Positions 26,617 through 35,387 of a DNA stretch of 64,000 bases are shown piece by piece. Numbering within the stretch: position 1 is the stretch's first letter; every line of letters begins with the position of its first letter. The translations under genes and the position numbers were made by a program. The stretch is from Myxococcota bacterium (GTDB taxonomy: Bacteria > Myxococcota_A > Bradymonadia > UBA7976 > UBA1532), in the NCBI GenBank assembly GCA_963169045.1, contig CAUJDF010000093.1:62001-126000 (forward strand), read 5' to 3'. The notes under the pieces were generated by a model. That model searched no databases, had not been told where the DNA came from, and saw only the letters and a program-made list of their open reading frames with translations.

Positions 26617-28641
26617 CTACTGCAGCGCGCGGGTCCGGCGCGCGGCCGCCGTGCGACGACGCCGCAGGAGGAGCCCGAGCAGGAGGGCCGGCCAGACCGG
26701 GCCGGCGGCGCCGGTGGTCGCGCAGCCGCCGTCGGCGGGCGTGTCGTCGGCGGGCGGCGGGCCGTCGGCTGGGGGCGCGCCGTCGGCGGACGGCGGGCGG
26801 TCATCGGTCGGCGCGGCCAACCGATCGGCGATCTCGTGCCGGGCGGCCTCCCAGACGCGCGGATCGCGGCTCCACGCGCCCGGTCGCTCGTCGTCCACGA
26901 GGCCGTCGTCGAGCGCGCGCGGCACCACCGACGCGGCCACCTCGGCCGCCGCATCCCCGTCCACCACCGCCAGCAGCCGCAAGTACTCGTGGTCCTGGGC
27001 TCCGCGCCGCAGGTTCTTGAGCCGGATCGACGGCACGGGCCGCCCGTGCAGGCCCACGAAGTCGCCGCTGTAGACCAGGTACGAGTCGCCGTTGATGCGC
27101 TCGCCCACGCAGTCCGGCGACCGCCAGCACGATGGCTGCAGGCGGTCCCACTCCCAGTTCACGACGCCCGTCAGGCCGTAGCGGTAGCCCACCCAGCCCC
27201 ACGTCCGCGGCCCGAGCGCAGCGCCCTCGAGGGCGAGGCTGCCGATGGCCGGCTCGCCCGCCGTGCACGAGCTGTAGACCCAGAACTCCTCGTCCGGGTG
27301 CGCCGCGATCCGCGCGCGCGTCGCCGCCGCGTCGACGTGCCGCGCCGACGCGTTCTCGTTCCACACGTCGACGAACGCCCCGATCTCGCTGAAGATCCTC
27401 GCGACGTCCCAGCCAGGCACCTTCTCGGCCACCGTCTTGAAGTAGCCGGCGTCCAGCCGGAACTTCACGCGACCCCGCCGCGAGCCGAGCGCGTCGTCGA
27501 TCAGCCGGCCGTACGCCGCGATCAGGCCGTACGTGGCCTCGTCGCGAGGCTCGTCGAGGTTGTTCACGAAGAGGTGGGCTTCGACGCGATCGAAAGGCGG
27601 CACCGAGAGGAGGTCGACCACCTCGGCGAGCCTGCGCTTCCAGAGGTCGGGGTCCGCCGGCAGGCCGTCGACCGCCACGGGACCCGGCCAGTTGCTGTCG
27701 TGCGGCAGCACGAGCCGGCGGACCGGCGCGCCCGGCGATGGCCCCCAGTAGCCGGCCTCCGCGGTGAAGGCCTCGCCCGTGACATAGGGGCGCCACAGCG
27801 CCCGGAAGGCGTCCCAGTCGACCGTACCGGCCCGCGGGTCCGCCGGCGGCCAGAGCCACAGCGGGTCGAGCTCGAAGCGGTGCGCGTGCCCGAGCTGGAA
27901 CCACGGCCGCAGCGCCTCGGCGCCGCGCCGCCGGTAGACCTCGAACGCCAGCCCCGAGTAGCTCACGGAGCCCACGCCGGCGTGGTTCTCGCGCGGGAGC
28001 GTCACGTCGTCGACGCGGAGCTCGAGCGGCAGCGCCTCCCGGCCTTCGGCGCTCGTGACCTCCACCGCGCCGCGGTACGTGCCGGGCCGCGTCCCCTCGG
28101 GCACCAGCACGTCCACCCAGACGGCGCCGGCGGTCTGGCCGGGGATGGCGTTGTGCGCGTCGGGCACGTCGAACGGCTCGCCGAACCCCGCCGCGAGCGG
28201 CCCCTCGTCGAGCGGGATCAGCGCGTCGGGGTACCAGCCGAGACCGAGTGACGACACCCGGTGGATGCGGTCGTCGCAGAACTCCGACTCGCGCGTCACC
28301 GGCACGAACCACTCGCGGAAGCGTCGGACGACGTCGGCGGCCCGCAGGGTCGTCGGCCCCGAGAGATCGCCGACGCGGACGCGCACGCCGGTCCGGTGCG
28401 GCGCGCCGACGAGCACCTGGAACGCGACCACCTCGTTGCGAGCCGCGCGCAGACGGACCGCCCCGTCCCGCCATACGGGGTTGTCGTCGCCGTAGCCGGC
28501 GTCGACGCCGTCGCCGCGCGCCTCGTGCAGACCGCCGGTGACCGGGTCGAGGCGCACGGCGTCGTCGACGACCGTCACCTCGGCCAGGGCCGGTCCGCCG
28601 GCGGCCAGCGCGAGCGCAATCAGGGGCATGCGGATCGCCAT
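26617..28641 (-). CDS. DUF4091 glycoside-hydrolase-like protein with MYXO-CTERM tail
   Basis: 674 residues. The signal peptide is MAIRMPLIALALAAGGPALA. The body has the DUF4091/GH-like features: an N-terminal beta-sandwich (VVAFQVLV, WVDVLVPEGTRPGTYRGAVEV), then a barrel with FDRVEAHLFVNNLDEPRDE (acidic strand end) and FWVYSSCTAGEP, GVVNWEWDRLQP, and YSGDFVGLHGRPVPSIRLKNLRRGAQDHEYL, the conserved DUF4091 ending. The extreme C-terminus, after a Pro-Ala-Asp linker, is GGCATTGAAGPVWPALLLGLLLRRRR, a MYXO-CTERM-type Cys, helix and Arg cluster, which in Myxococcota directs cell-surface anchoring. The start is ATG 28641 with GGGAGG eight bases upstream. First gene of a three-gene operon with the cohesin-like lipoprotein and the dockerin peptidase. 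Confidence 0.82.
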   Translation of the reverse strand: MAIRMPLIALALAAGGPALAEVTVVDDAVRLDPVTGGLHEARGDGVDAGYGDDNPVWRDGAVRLRAARNEVVAFQVLVGAPHRTGVRVRVGDLSGPTTLRAADVVRRFREWFVPVTRESEFCDDRIHRVSSLGLGWYPDALIPLDEGPLAAGFGEPFDVPDAHNAIPGQTAGAVWVDVLVPEGTRPGTYRGAVEVTSAEGREALPLELRVDDVTLPRENHAGVGSVSYSGLAFEVYRRRGAEALRPWFQLGHAHRFELDPLWLWPPADPRAGTVDWDAFRALWRPYVTGEAFTAEAGYWGPSPGAPVRRLVLPHDSNWPGPVAVDGLPADPDLWKRRLAEVVDLLSVPPFDRVEAHLFVNNLDEPRDEATYGLIAAYGRLIDDALGSRRGRVKFRLDAGYFKTVAEKVPGWDVARIFSEIGAFVDVWNENASARHVDAAATRARIAAHPDEEFWVYSSCTAGEPAIGSLALEGAALGPRTWGWVGYRYGLTGVVNWEWDRLQPSCWRSPDCVGERINGDSYLVYSGDFVGLHGRPVPSIRLKNLRRGAQDHEYLRLLAVVDGDAAAEVAASVVPRALDDGLVDDERPGAWSRDPRVWEAARHEIADRLAAPTDDRPPSADGAPPADGPPPADDTPADGGCATTGAAGPVWPALLLGLLLRRRRTAAARRTRALQ

Positions 28642-28719
28642 GGATGCGACCTCCCTCGGGAATTCGGCCCGGGGACGCTACCGTCCCGGGCCGGGGAGGG
28701 CGAATGGCGGCGCGGGCGG

Positions 28720-29109
28720 TCAGTCGCGGTCGGGGCGGTCGCGGCGCAGCGCCTTGGTGGCGCCGCGCGCCTTCTTCTCGTTCACGCGGCGCGCCTTGGC
28801 CGCCCGGGAGGGCTTCGTGGCGACGCGCCGCTTCGGCACGTAGGTGAGCGCCTTCAGGCGGACGCGCATGCGCTCGAGCGCCACCTCGCGGTTCTGCGCC
28901 TGGCTGCGGCGCTCCGTGGCGGTGACCAGCACGCCGGTCGCCGGGTGGCGCATGCGCACGCCCGACTCCGTCTTGTTGCGGTGTTGCCCGCCGGGACCGC
29001 TCGCGACGTAGACCTCGATCTCGCACTCGGCCGCGAGCGCCTCGTCGTCGAGCGCGAGCGCCCGCCGCGCCGCCTGCCGGATCACCGCCGGCGCCACCTC
29101 GTCGGCCAT
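28720..29109 (-). CDS. peptide chain release factor-like protein (ArfB/YaeJ type)
   Basis: 129 residues. The class-I release factor catalytic domain contains SGPGGQHRNKTESGVRMRH, with the GGQ at 40-42 that triggers peptidyl-tRNA hydrolysis, and a C-terminal basic tail (RRVNEKKARGATKALRRDR). No codon-recognition domain is present, so it is like ArfB or the RF-H family, acting on stalled or nonstop ribosomes. The basic tail is suited to entering the empty mRNA channel, as in ArfB. The start is ATG 29109 with GAAGGAG upstream; readings beyond this are antisense to tatD. Divergent from the TatD gene across 45 bp. Confidence 0.88.
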   Translation of the reverse strand: MADEVAPAVIRQAARRALALDDEALAAECEIEVYVASGPGGQHRNKTESGVRMRHPATGVLVTATERRSQAQNREVALERMRVRLKALTYVPKRRVATKPSRAAKARRVNEKKARGATKALRRDRPDRD

Positions 29110-29154
29110 CGGACTCACTCCTTCGCGCGGGGCGAGCGGGTAACATACGCCGCG

Positions 29155-29970
29155 ATGTACGTCGATGCCCACGACCACCTCGACGACGCGTCCTTCGACG
29201 CGGACCGCGACGCCGTCTTCACGCGCGCGCACGCCGCCGGCGTGACGGGGTTCGTGGTGGCCGGCGTCGATCCGGCGTCGTGGGCGCGGCAGCGGGCGCT
29301 CGCCCGGGCGCGCGACGACGTGCGGTGGACGGCGGGGCTGCACCCGATGCGCTGCGGCCAGCTCGACGATCCGGCCTGCGACGCGGCGTTGGCGGCGCTG
29401 CCCGACTGCTTCGCGGGGGATGCGCCCGCCAGCGGCGTGGGCGAGACCGGCCTCGACACGCACTTCGTCCCCAGGGACACGCTTGATCGTCAGCTGCGCT
29501 GCTTTCGCGCCCAGATCGACCTCGCGCGTCGCCTGGACCGGCCGATCGTCCTGCACATCGTCGGTCCCGGCACGCACGGGCGCGTGCTCGACACCCTGCG
29601 GGCGGACGGCGTCCCCGCGGCGGGCGGCATGGTCCACATGTATGGGGGCTCGGCGGAGCTCGTCCGCGCGTACGTGGGGCTCGGGCTGTGCCTGAGCTTC
29701 GGCGGCCCGGTGGCGCATCCGAAGGCCCGGCGCCTGCGGGCGGCGGCGGTGGAAGTCCCGCCGGACCGCCTGCTGTTGGAGACGGACGCACCCGATCTCG
29801 CCCCGGCCGGCTTCGGGCCGCGCAACGAGCCCGCGTCGCTGCCGATCGTGGCGGCGGCGCTGGCGGCGTTGCGCGGCGAGCCCGCCGAGGTCATCCTTGC
29901 CCGCGCCGCGGCGCGCACCCGCGCCCTGTTCGGCGCCCCCTTGCATCCCGGCAATTTCGGCCGAAGTTGA
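29155..29970 (+). CDS. TatD family metal-dependent hydrolase
   Basis: 271 residues. The metal-binding motifs of the amidohydrolase-like TatD fold are in order: DAHDHLDD (His 6, His 8), GVGETGLDTHF (Glu), a His in IVLHIVGPGTHG, a His in GGMVHMYGG and Asp in LLETDAPDLAP. TatD enzymes are cytoplasmic 3'-5' exonucleases or DNases; the exact activity here is not certain. The start is ATG 29155; a -10-like TAACAT lies eight bases upstream. It precedes tcdA by eight bases, so the two are co-transcribed. Usual family length is 255-270. Confidence 0.85.
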   Translation: MYVDAHDHLDDASFDADRDAVFTRAHAAGVTGFVVAGVDPASWARQRALARARDDVRWTAGLHPMRCGQLDDPACDAALAALPDCFAGDAPASGVGETGLDTHFVPRDTLDRQLRCFRAQIDLARRLDRPIVLHIVGPGTHGRVLDTLRADGVPAAGGMVHMYGGSAELVRAYVGLGLCLSFGGPVAHPKARRLRAAAVEVPPDRLLLETDAPDLAPAGFGPRNEPASLPIVAAALAALRGEPAEVILARAAARTRALFGAPLHPGNFGRS

Positions 29971-29978
29971 AGGAACCG

Positions 29979-30797
29979 ATGGAAGCCACCGCCACCGTCA
30001 CCGAGTACAAGCTCCACCGCCGCTTCGACCGCATGGCGCGCCTCGTCGGCGATCCCGGCATGGAGCGGCTGATGAACGCGTTCGTCGTGGTCGTCGGCCT
30101 CGGGGGCGTCGGCAGCTTCGCGGCCGAGTCGCTGGCCCGCAGCGGCGTCGGCCGCCTGCGCGTCGTCGACTTCGACCTCGTGTGCGTGACGAACACCAAC
30201 CGGCAGCTCCACGCGCTCAAGGGCAACATCGGCAAGCCGAAGTCGAAGCTCATCGCCGAGCGCCTGGCGCTGATCAACCCGCAGGCCGAGATCGATCCGC
30301 ACGCCATCCCCTACGAAGAGGGCTCGAGCGAGCTGCTGCTCGGCGACCGCCCCGACTTCGTCGTCGACGCCACCGACCAGTTCACGGCCAAGTGCCACCT
30401 GATCGCGACGTGCAAGCGGCGCGGCATCCCGCTCGTCACCTCCATGGGCGCCGCCGGCAAGATGGATCCGACGCGCATCCGCGTGGCGGACCTCAACAAG
30501 ACGCACCACGACCCGATGGCCGCGCATGTGCGCAAGATCCTTCGGGAAAAGTTCGAGTTCCCCCGCACCGGCGAGTGGGGCGTCCCCGCCGTGTACAGCG
30601 ACGAAGAGATGCGGACGCCGCGGCAGCTCGCCTACGAGGCCGGCGAAGGCTTCCGCTGCGTCTGTCCGCAGGGCGAGAACGACTTCCTCACCTGCGACCG
30701 GCGCGCGCGCATCGACGGCAGCGCCTCGTTCGTCACCGGCACCTTCGGCCTCGCTGCGGCGTCGGTCGTCGTGCGCACGCTCACCGAAGGACTGTAG
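29979..30797 (+). CDS. tcdA: tRNA threonylcarbamoyladenosine dehydratase (ThiF/E1-like)
   Basis: 272 residues. A ThiF/MoeB-type fold with nucleotide motif VVVGLGGVGSFAAE (~38-50), then VDFDLVCVTNTNRQLHA and KSKLIAERLALINP, characteristic of E1-like adenylating enzymes, and VVDATDQFTAK for the Asp that binds ATP-Mg. CsdL/TcdA forms the cyclic form of t6A at position 37 of tRNAs. The start is ATG 29979 with AAGGA seven bases upstream. It is coupled after TatD and before nadA. A generic ThiF-like function cannot be ruled out; the length and order of motifs favour TcdA. Confidence 0.85.
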   Translation: MEATATVTEYKLHRRFDRMARLVGDPGMERLMNAFVVVVGLGGVGSFAAESLARSGVGRLRVVDFDLVCVTNTNRQLHALKGNIGKPKSKLIAERLALINPQAEIDPHAIPYEEGSSELLLGDRPDFVVDATDQFTAKCHLIATCKRRGIPLVTSMGAAGKMDPTRIRVADLNKTHHDPMAAHVRKILREKFEFPRTGEWGVPAVYSDEEMRTPRQLAYEAGEGFRCVCPQGENDFLTCDRRARIDGSASFVTGTFGLAAASVVVRTLTEGL

Positions 30798-30806
30798 GAG
30801 CTTCCG

Positions 30807-31781
30807 ATGGACTCGTTGCCCGTCCTCGACGAGACCCAGGTCCCTGCCGATCTCGACCTGTTCGACGAGATCGACCGCCTGAAGAAGGCCAGAAGCGCGG
30901 TGGTCCTGGCGCACTACTACCAGGAGGGCGACATCCAGGACGTGGCCGACTTCGTCGGCGACTCGCTCCAGCTCAGCCAGGCCGCGGCGAAGACCGACGC
31001 CAGCGTCATCGTCTTCGCCGGCGTCCACTTCATGGCCGAAACGGCCAAGATCGTGAACCCGGACCGCACCGTGGTGCTGCCGGACCTCTCCGCCGGCTGC
31101 TCCCTGGCCGATCAATGCCCCGCCGACAGGTTCGCGGCCTTCATCGCCGCTCACCCCGGCCACAAGGTCATCAGCTACATCAACTGCTCGGCCGAGGTGA
31201 AGGCGCTCAGCGACGTGATCTGCACGTCGAGCAACGCCGTCGACATGGTGAACCTGTTCCCGAAGGACCAGCCGCTGATCTTCGCCCCCGACCGCAACCT
31301 GGGGAAGTATGTGATGCGGCAGACCGGCCGGGAGATGGTGCTGTGGGACGGCACGTGCCAGGTCCACGAGATCTTCAGCGAGAAGAAGCTGGTCCAGCTC
31401 AAGGTGCGCCACCCCGATGCCAAGGTGATCGCGCACCCGGAGTGCGAGCCCCAGGTCCTTCGCCACGCCGACTTCATCGGCTCGACGGCGGCCCTGTTGC
31501 AGTACGCCGTCAAGCACTCCGACCCCGCTTTCATCGTGGTCACGGAGTCGGGCATCCTGCACCAGATGCAGAAAGCCGCGCCCGACAAGCAGTTCATCCC
31601 GGCGCCGCCGGAAGGGAACTGCGCGTGCAACGACTGCCCCTACATGAAGCGCAACACCCTCGAGAAGTTGTACCTCGCGCTGCGCGACCTGCGGCCGGTG
31701 GTCGACGTGCCCGAGCCGGTGCGGCGCGCCGCCCTGAAGCCCCTCACGCGCATGTTGAAGCGGGACCTGAACGCCGCCTGA
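30807..31781 (+). CDS. nadA: quinolinate synthase NadA
   Basis: 324 residues. It forms quinolinate from iminoaspartate and dihydroxyacetone phosphate, the [4Fe-4S] step of de novo NAD synthesis. Signatures: [69 protein letters not shown] and the C-terminal [20 protein letters not shown] that carries cluster Cys residues. The start is ATG 30807 with AGGAG six bases upstream. In operon with tcdA (nine bases between). nadB and nadC are not in the window. Confidence 0.97.
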   Translation: MDSLPVLDETQVPADLDLFDEIDRLKKARSAVVLAHYYQEGDIQDVADFVGDSLQLSQAAAKTDASVIVFAGVHFMAETAKIVNPDRTVVLPDLSAGCSLADQCPADRFAAFIAAHPGHKVISYINCSAEVKALSDVICTSSNAVDMVNLFPKDQPLIFAPDRNLGKYVMRQTGREMVLWDGTCQVHEIFSEKKLVQLKVRHPDAKVIAHPECEPQVLRHADFIGSTAALLQYAVKHSDPAFIVVTESGILHQMQKAAPDKQFIPAPPEGNCACNDCPYMKRNTLEKLYLALRDLRPVVDVPEPVRRAALKPLTRMLKRDLNAA

Positions 31782-31794
31782 GACCCGGGGGACG

Positions 31795-31824
31795 TTGAGA
31801 CGCTTGCCCCGACTCGGCTACCTT
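31795..31824 (+). promoter_or_regulatory. possible sigma-70 promoter for the Cys-rich lipoprotein gene
   Basis: TTGAGA (31795-31800), an 18-base spacer and TACCTT (31819-31824), placed 28 bases before the ATG at 31852. The -35 matches consensus well, the -10 poorly. It lies just past the nadA stop. Confidence 0.45.
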
Positions 31825-31851
31825 CGCGCCGAAGACTCCGGGGAGGTGGGC

Positions 31852-33309
31852 ATGGGGCGGGTGACGACGCGACTGGCGCTTGCGGCGCTGGCGCTCGCGG
31901 CGGGCTGCACGGCGGACAACGAGGACGCGGGCGGCGGCGGTGCCGGCGCCGATCCCGACGCCAGCGCATCGGTCGACGGCGGGGCCGGCGGTGAGGGAGG
32001 CGCGGGTGGCGCCGGCGGCGCCCCGAACGACGCGGCGGCGGGCGACGCGGGCGCCGACGCGGGGCCGGTCCCGGACGCCGACGCGTCGCTGCCCGAGGAT
32101 CCCTGCGCCGCCCCGTGCGCGCGCTTCGTCGGCTGCGCGGTCGATCTGTGCGACGGCTTCGAGGATCCCGATCGCGGCACCCTCGAGGGCCTGTGCCAGG
32201 CCGCGTGCGGCGCGAACGCCTCCTTTCCGGTGGTCGTCGGCGGCATCGAGACCTGCGAGGATCTCGTCGCCTACGGTCGCCAGGCGGTGGCCGGCGACTT
32301 CGCCCAGCGGTGCCCCGCCGGCCCGCCCGTCGTCCGTCAACACCCCGAGTGCGCGGTGTTCGGCCGGCGCATCGCCGAGTGCCTCGTCGACGCCTGCGCG
32401 CCGGTGGGCGATCACGTCGACCTGTTCTCGGCGGTGACGGCCGACTTCTGCGACCAGGCGATCGCCCAGGGCGCGACGAACCCGGAGCAGATCGCCCAGC
32501 TCGTCGGTCCGAACACCCCCTGCGACCACCCCTACCTCGCCCAGGTGGTGCGGGAGCAGTACGTCGACTCGCCGGAGAACGCGAACGACGGCTACCTCGC
32601 CGGCTTCTGCGCCAACGGTCCCTACACGCCGCTCGAGACGTGCCGCGAGGCTTGCCGGGTCGTCGGCGCGTGCATCGAGCCGGGCTCCGAGAACGATGTC
32701 CTGCGCAACCCCGATCGGTGCGCGCACCTGTGCCTCGCCGCCAGCAACCCGCCGGCGTACGGATGGGCGTGCACCGCCGAGCTCGAGCCGAACCAGTGCG
32801 CACAGTTCGGCGCCTGCTTCGCGCCTCCGGCCGTACCCGCCTGTGAGCCGTACGCGGCGCGCCTCGCCGCCTGCACCGCCGCGACCTGCGAGGCCGTCGC
32901 GCCCGTCGCCGCCGGCCTGACGGGCCAGCTCGTGAACTACTGCAACGGCGAGGTGGCCGCGGGCCGCCTGACCGCGGAGCTCATCGCCGACGTCGCTCCG
33001 GACACCGACTGCGCCGACCCCCGCCTCGCAACGCCCGTCGCCGCGCTCACCGCGCCCCCCGCCCAGGGCGCGGAGGGCGGCCCGCTCGGCGCCATCTGCC
33101 GCGAAGGGCTGCCCCGCGATCCGTCGCTGTGCACGGGCGCCTGCGAGAACGTCGGGCCGTGCATCCCCGAGAACGACGACAGCGCAGCGCTGCGCGATCT
33201 CGAGACGTGCCGCTGGTTCTGCGCGACGACCGTCGAGGTGCCCGACGCGCTCTGGCAGTGCCTCGATCGCGCCGACGGCGGATGCGCCCAGGTGGGGACG
33301 TGCTTCTGA
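31852..33309 (+). CDS. Cys-rich repeat lipoprotein of unknown function
   Basis: 485 residues. The lipobox is LALAAGC (Cys 19), with a Gly/Asp/Ala linker up to about residue 80. The rest consists of Cys-rich helical units: CAAPCARFVGCAVDLC, CAVFGRRIAECLVDAC, CREACRVVGACIEP, CEPYAARLAACTAATC and CTGACENVGPCIPE. Cys spacing of C-x3-C-x6-C recurs, suggesting at least four related disulphide-bonded modules, perhaps an internal duplication. I do not recognise a named domain. The start is ATG 31852, with GGGGAGG upstream. Convergent with the E1-alpha gene, with a hairpin over the two stops. Confidence 0.75.
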   Translation: MGRVTTRLALAALALAAGCTADNEDAGGGGAGADPDASASVDGGAGGEGGAGGAGGAPNDAAAGDAGADAGPVPDADASLPEDPCAAPCARFVGCAVDLCDGFEDPDRGTLEGLCQAACGANASFPVVVGGIETCEDLVAYGRQAVAGDFAQRCPAGPPVVRQHPECAVFGRRIAECLVDACAPVGDHVDLFSAVTADFCDQAIAQGATNPEQIAQLVGPNTPCDHPYLAQVVREQYVDSPENANDGYLAGFCANGPYTPLETCREACRVVGACIEPGSENDVLRNPDRCAHLCLAASNPPAYGWACTAELEPNQCAQFGACFAPPAVPACEPYAARLAACTAATCEAVAPVAAGLTGQLVNYCNGEVAAGRLTAELIADVAPDTDCADPRLATPVAALTAPPAQGAEGGPLGAICREGLPRDPSLCTGACENVGPCIPENDDSAALRDLETCRWFCATTVEVPDALWQCLDRADGGCAQVGTCF

Positions 33310-33320
33310 ACGCCGTTCAG
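33306..33320. terminator. stem-loop over the convergent stop codons (weak terminator)
   Basis: CTGAAC, three-base GCC loop, GTTCAG. The stems contain both stop codons (TGA at 33307-33309 on the plus strand, TCA at 33317-33319 on the other). There is no T run, so it may block readthrough only partly. Confidence 0.4.
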
Positions 33321-34399
33321 GCGTAGACGCCGTCCCTCTGGGTGGCGGGGGCGGGCTGGTGCGTCTCACGGCGGGCCACGGCCTCGCGCGCCGCCGCCTC
33401 GATGCGCGCCGTCACGTCGGCCTCGATCGCCTCGAGGTGCGCGGTCCCGACGCCGCGCCCCACCAGCCACTGCTCGTAGCAGCCCACCGGGTCGCGCTGC
33501 CCCCAATGACGAAAGACCGAGGCGTCGAAGAGCTCGCGCGCCTCGCGCTCGTCGTGCGTCGCGTGGCCCCCCATGCGGAACGTGCGCGCCACGAGCAGCA
33601 CGGGGCCGCGGCCCTCGCGGCAGCGCCGCACCGCCAGCGCCGTCGCCGCGTAGCAGTCGAGGACGTTGTTGCCGTCCATCGTCCACGAGGGCACGCCGTA
33701 CGCGCGACCCAGATCTTCATAGTTTCCGCGGAAGTGCAGCTCGCCCGGCGTGCCGAGCGCCACCTGGTTGTCCTGCACGACGCACACGAGCGGCGCGCCC
33801 GTGGACGCTGCCATCCGCATGCCCTCGTGGAACGCGCCCGTCGCCGTCGAGCCGTCGCCCGTCCACGTCAGGGCGACGCGGGGCTGCCGCCGCAGCCGGA
33901 ACGCGAGGGCGCAGCCCGCCATGACCGGCACCAGGTCCGCGACGTGGGAGATCGGCGGGATCACGCCCTTCGCAGCGTCGCCGATGTGCATGTCGCGGCC
34001 GCCGGTGATGGTGTCGGTGGTGCCGAGGTACGCCGCGAAGCAGGCGAGGAGCGGCATGCCGCGCTCGATGCACGCCGCCGCGTTGCGGATCATCGGGCCG
34101 ACGACGTCGTCCGGGCCGAGCGCGGCGCAACCGCCGACCGTGACCGCCTCTTCGCCGCTGCCGAGCCACGCCTTGCTGATGACCCCCTGCTTCACCCAGC
34201 GCTTGAGCTGGATGTCGTGTAGGCGCGCCGCCAGCAGGCCCTCGTAGAGCTTCAGCAGCGCCGCCTCGTCCAGGGCCTCGATGGCCTCGGCCCGCTCGGC
34301 GTCGACGCCCGCCGCGGTGCGCGCGAACTCCGCCTGCACCTCGGGATCGGGCCGCCAGTCGACGTACTCGGGGAATTCGAACGCGGGATAGCGCTTCAT
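33317..34399 (-). CDS. thiamine-diphosphate 2-oxoacid dehydrogenase E1 alpha subunit
   Basis: 360 residues. The TPP motif GDGSTATGAFHEGMRMA ... CVVQDNQ is complete. Other features of pyruvate or branched-chain 2-oxoacid dehydrogenase E1 alpha are YEGLLAARLHDIQLKRWVKQG, GSGEEAVTVGGCAALGPDD, GGRDMHIGD, and the phosphorylation-loop-like RMGGHATHDE. It would work with an E1 beta subunit to decarboxylate a 2-oxoacid, but no E1 beta, E2 or E3 gene follows. The next gene downstream is on the other strand. The start is ATG 34399; readings further upstream collide with the divergent dnaJ. Substrate (pyruvate, branched-chain acid or acetoin) is not decidable. Confidence 0.85.
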   Translation of the reverse strand: MKRYPAFEFPEYVDWRPDPEVQAEFARTAAGVDAERAEAIEALDEAALLKLYEGLLAARLHDIQLKRWVKQGVISKAWLGSGEEAVTVGGCAALGPDDVVGPMIRNAAACIERGMPLLACFAAYLGTTDTITGGRDMHIGDAAKGVIPPISHVADLVPVMAGCALAFRLRRQPRVALTWTGDGSTATGAFHEGMRMAASTGAPLVCVVQDNQVALGTPGELHFRGNYEDLGRAYGVPSWTMDGNNVLDCYAATALAVRRCREGRGPVLLVARTFRMGGHATHDEREARELFDASVFRHWGQRDPVGCYEQWLVGRGVGTAHLEAIEADVTARIEAAAREAVARRETHQPAPATQRDGVYA

Positions 34400-34428
34400 G
34401 CCCGCGTTATAGGCCAACGCGCCCGCTG

Positions 34429-34456
34429 TTGCCACGGTCCGGGGTGTGGTTATCTT
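34429..34456 (+). promoter_or_regulatory. predicted sigma-70 promoter, possibly leaderless, for the DnaJ-like gene
   Basis: TTGCCA (34429-34434), 16-base spacer, TATCTT (34451-34456). The ATG begins seven bases after the -10 end, where transcription would be expected to start. No ribosome site fits between, so the mRNA may begin at the A of the start codon. Confidence 0.5.
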
Positions 34457-34462
34457 GCCGCC

Positions 34463-35383
34463 ATGGCGAACAAGGACCTGTACGCGGTGCTGGGCGTCTC
34501 GCGCGACGCCTCGCAGGACGACATCAAGAAGGCCTACCGCGAGCTGGCCAAGAAGCACCACCCCGACCGCAACCCCGGCGACAAGGCCGCCGAGGAGAAG
34601 TTCAAGGAAGCGAACGCCGCGTTCGCCGTCCTCGGCGACGAGCAGAAGCGAAAGACCTACGACGAGTTCGGCATCGACGGCCTGCGCGAGGGCTTCGACC
34701 CCGAGGCGGCGCGGAACTGGCAGCGCTGGGCCTCGCGAGGCGCCGGGGGCGGCGCGCGGCCCGGCGGGGTGCGCTTCGAGTTCGGCGGGGGGGGGCCCGG
34801 CGGGGGCTTCGACTTCGGCGGCTTCGGCGACCTCGAGGAGCTGCTCGGCGGCCTCTTCGGCGGCGGCCGGCGCGGCGGCGCCCACCGCGCCCACAAGGGG
34901 CGCGACGTCGAGCGCGACGTCACCCTGAGCGTGCGGGACGCCCTCCAGGGCGCCGAGCTCCAGCTCTCCGACGGCACGCGCGTCAACGTGCCCGCCGGCG
35001 TCTCCGACGGCCAGAAGGTGCGCGTCCGCGGGAAGGGCACCGAGGGCCCCGCCGGCAGCGGCGACCTCTTCCTCAAGGTGCACGTGGCGGCGCCGCCGGG
35101 CTTCGCGCGGGACGGCGACGACCTGACGCTCGACCTGCCGCTCACCGTCCGGCAGGCGCTGGCGGGCGACACCGTCCCCGTTCCGACCCCCGAGGGCACG
35201 ACACTGCAGCTCAAGGTGCCGGCGCGCACGAACAGCGGCCAGCGCCTGCGTCTGCGCGGCAAGGGGATGCCGGCGAAGGGCGGCGGGCGCGGCGATCTCT
35301 ACGCGCGTGTGATGGTGCAGATCCCGCAGTCCGGCGATCCGCGCGCCGTCGAGCTCGCCGAAGAGCTCGACAAGTTCTACTGA
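34463..35383 (+). CDS. DnaJ/CbpA-type Hsp40 co-chaperone (no zinc finger)
   Basis: 306 residues. The J domain (~5-68) has HPD at 33-35 to stimulate DnaK ATPase. A Gly/Phe-rich linker (~88-150, with FDFGGFGDLEELLGGLFGG) follows, then the two C-terminal substrate-binding beta domains (~155-300) with DVTLSVRDALQGAELQL and LPLTVRQALAGDTVPVPTPEG. The four CxxCxGxG repeats of true DnaJ are absent, so this is a type II co-chaperone like CbpA. Isolated from dnaK in this window. Start ATG 34463; see the promoter entry. Convergent with an unknown gene four bases past its stop. Confidence 0.93.
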   Translation: MANKDLYAVLGVSRDASQDDIKKAYRELAKKHHPDRNPGDKAAEEKFKEANAAFAVLGDEQKRKTYDEFGIDGLREGFDPEAARNWQRWASRGAGGGARPGGVRFEFGGGGPGGGFDFGGFGDLEELLGGLFGGGRRGGAHRAHKGRDVERDVTLSVRDALQGAELQLSDGTRVNVPAGVSDGQKVRVRGKGTEGPAGSGDLFLKVHVAAPPGFARDGDDLTLDLPLTVRQALAGDTVPVPTPEGTTLQLKVPARTNSGQRLRLRGKGMPAKGGGRGDLYARVMVQIPQSGDPRAVELAEELDKFY

Positions 35384-35387
35384 CCGC

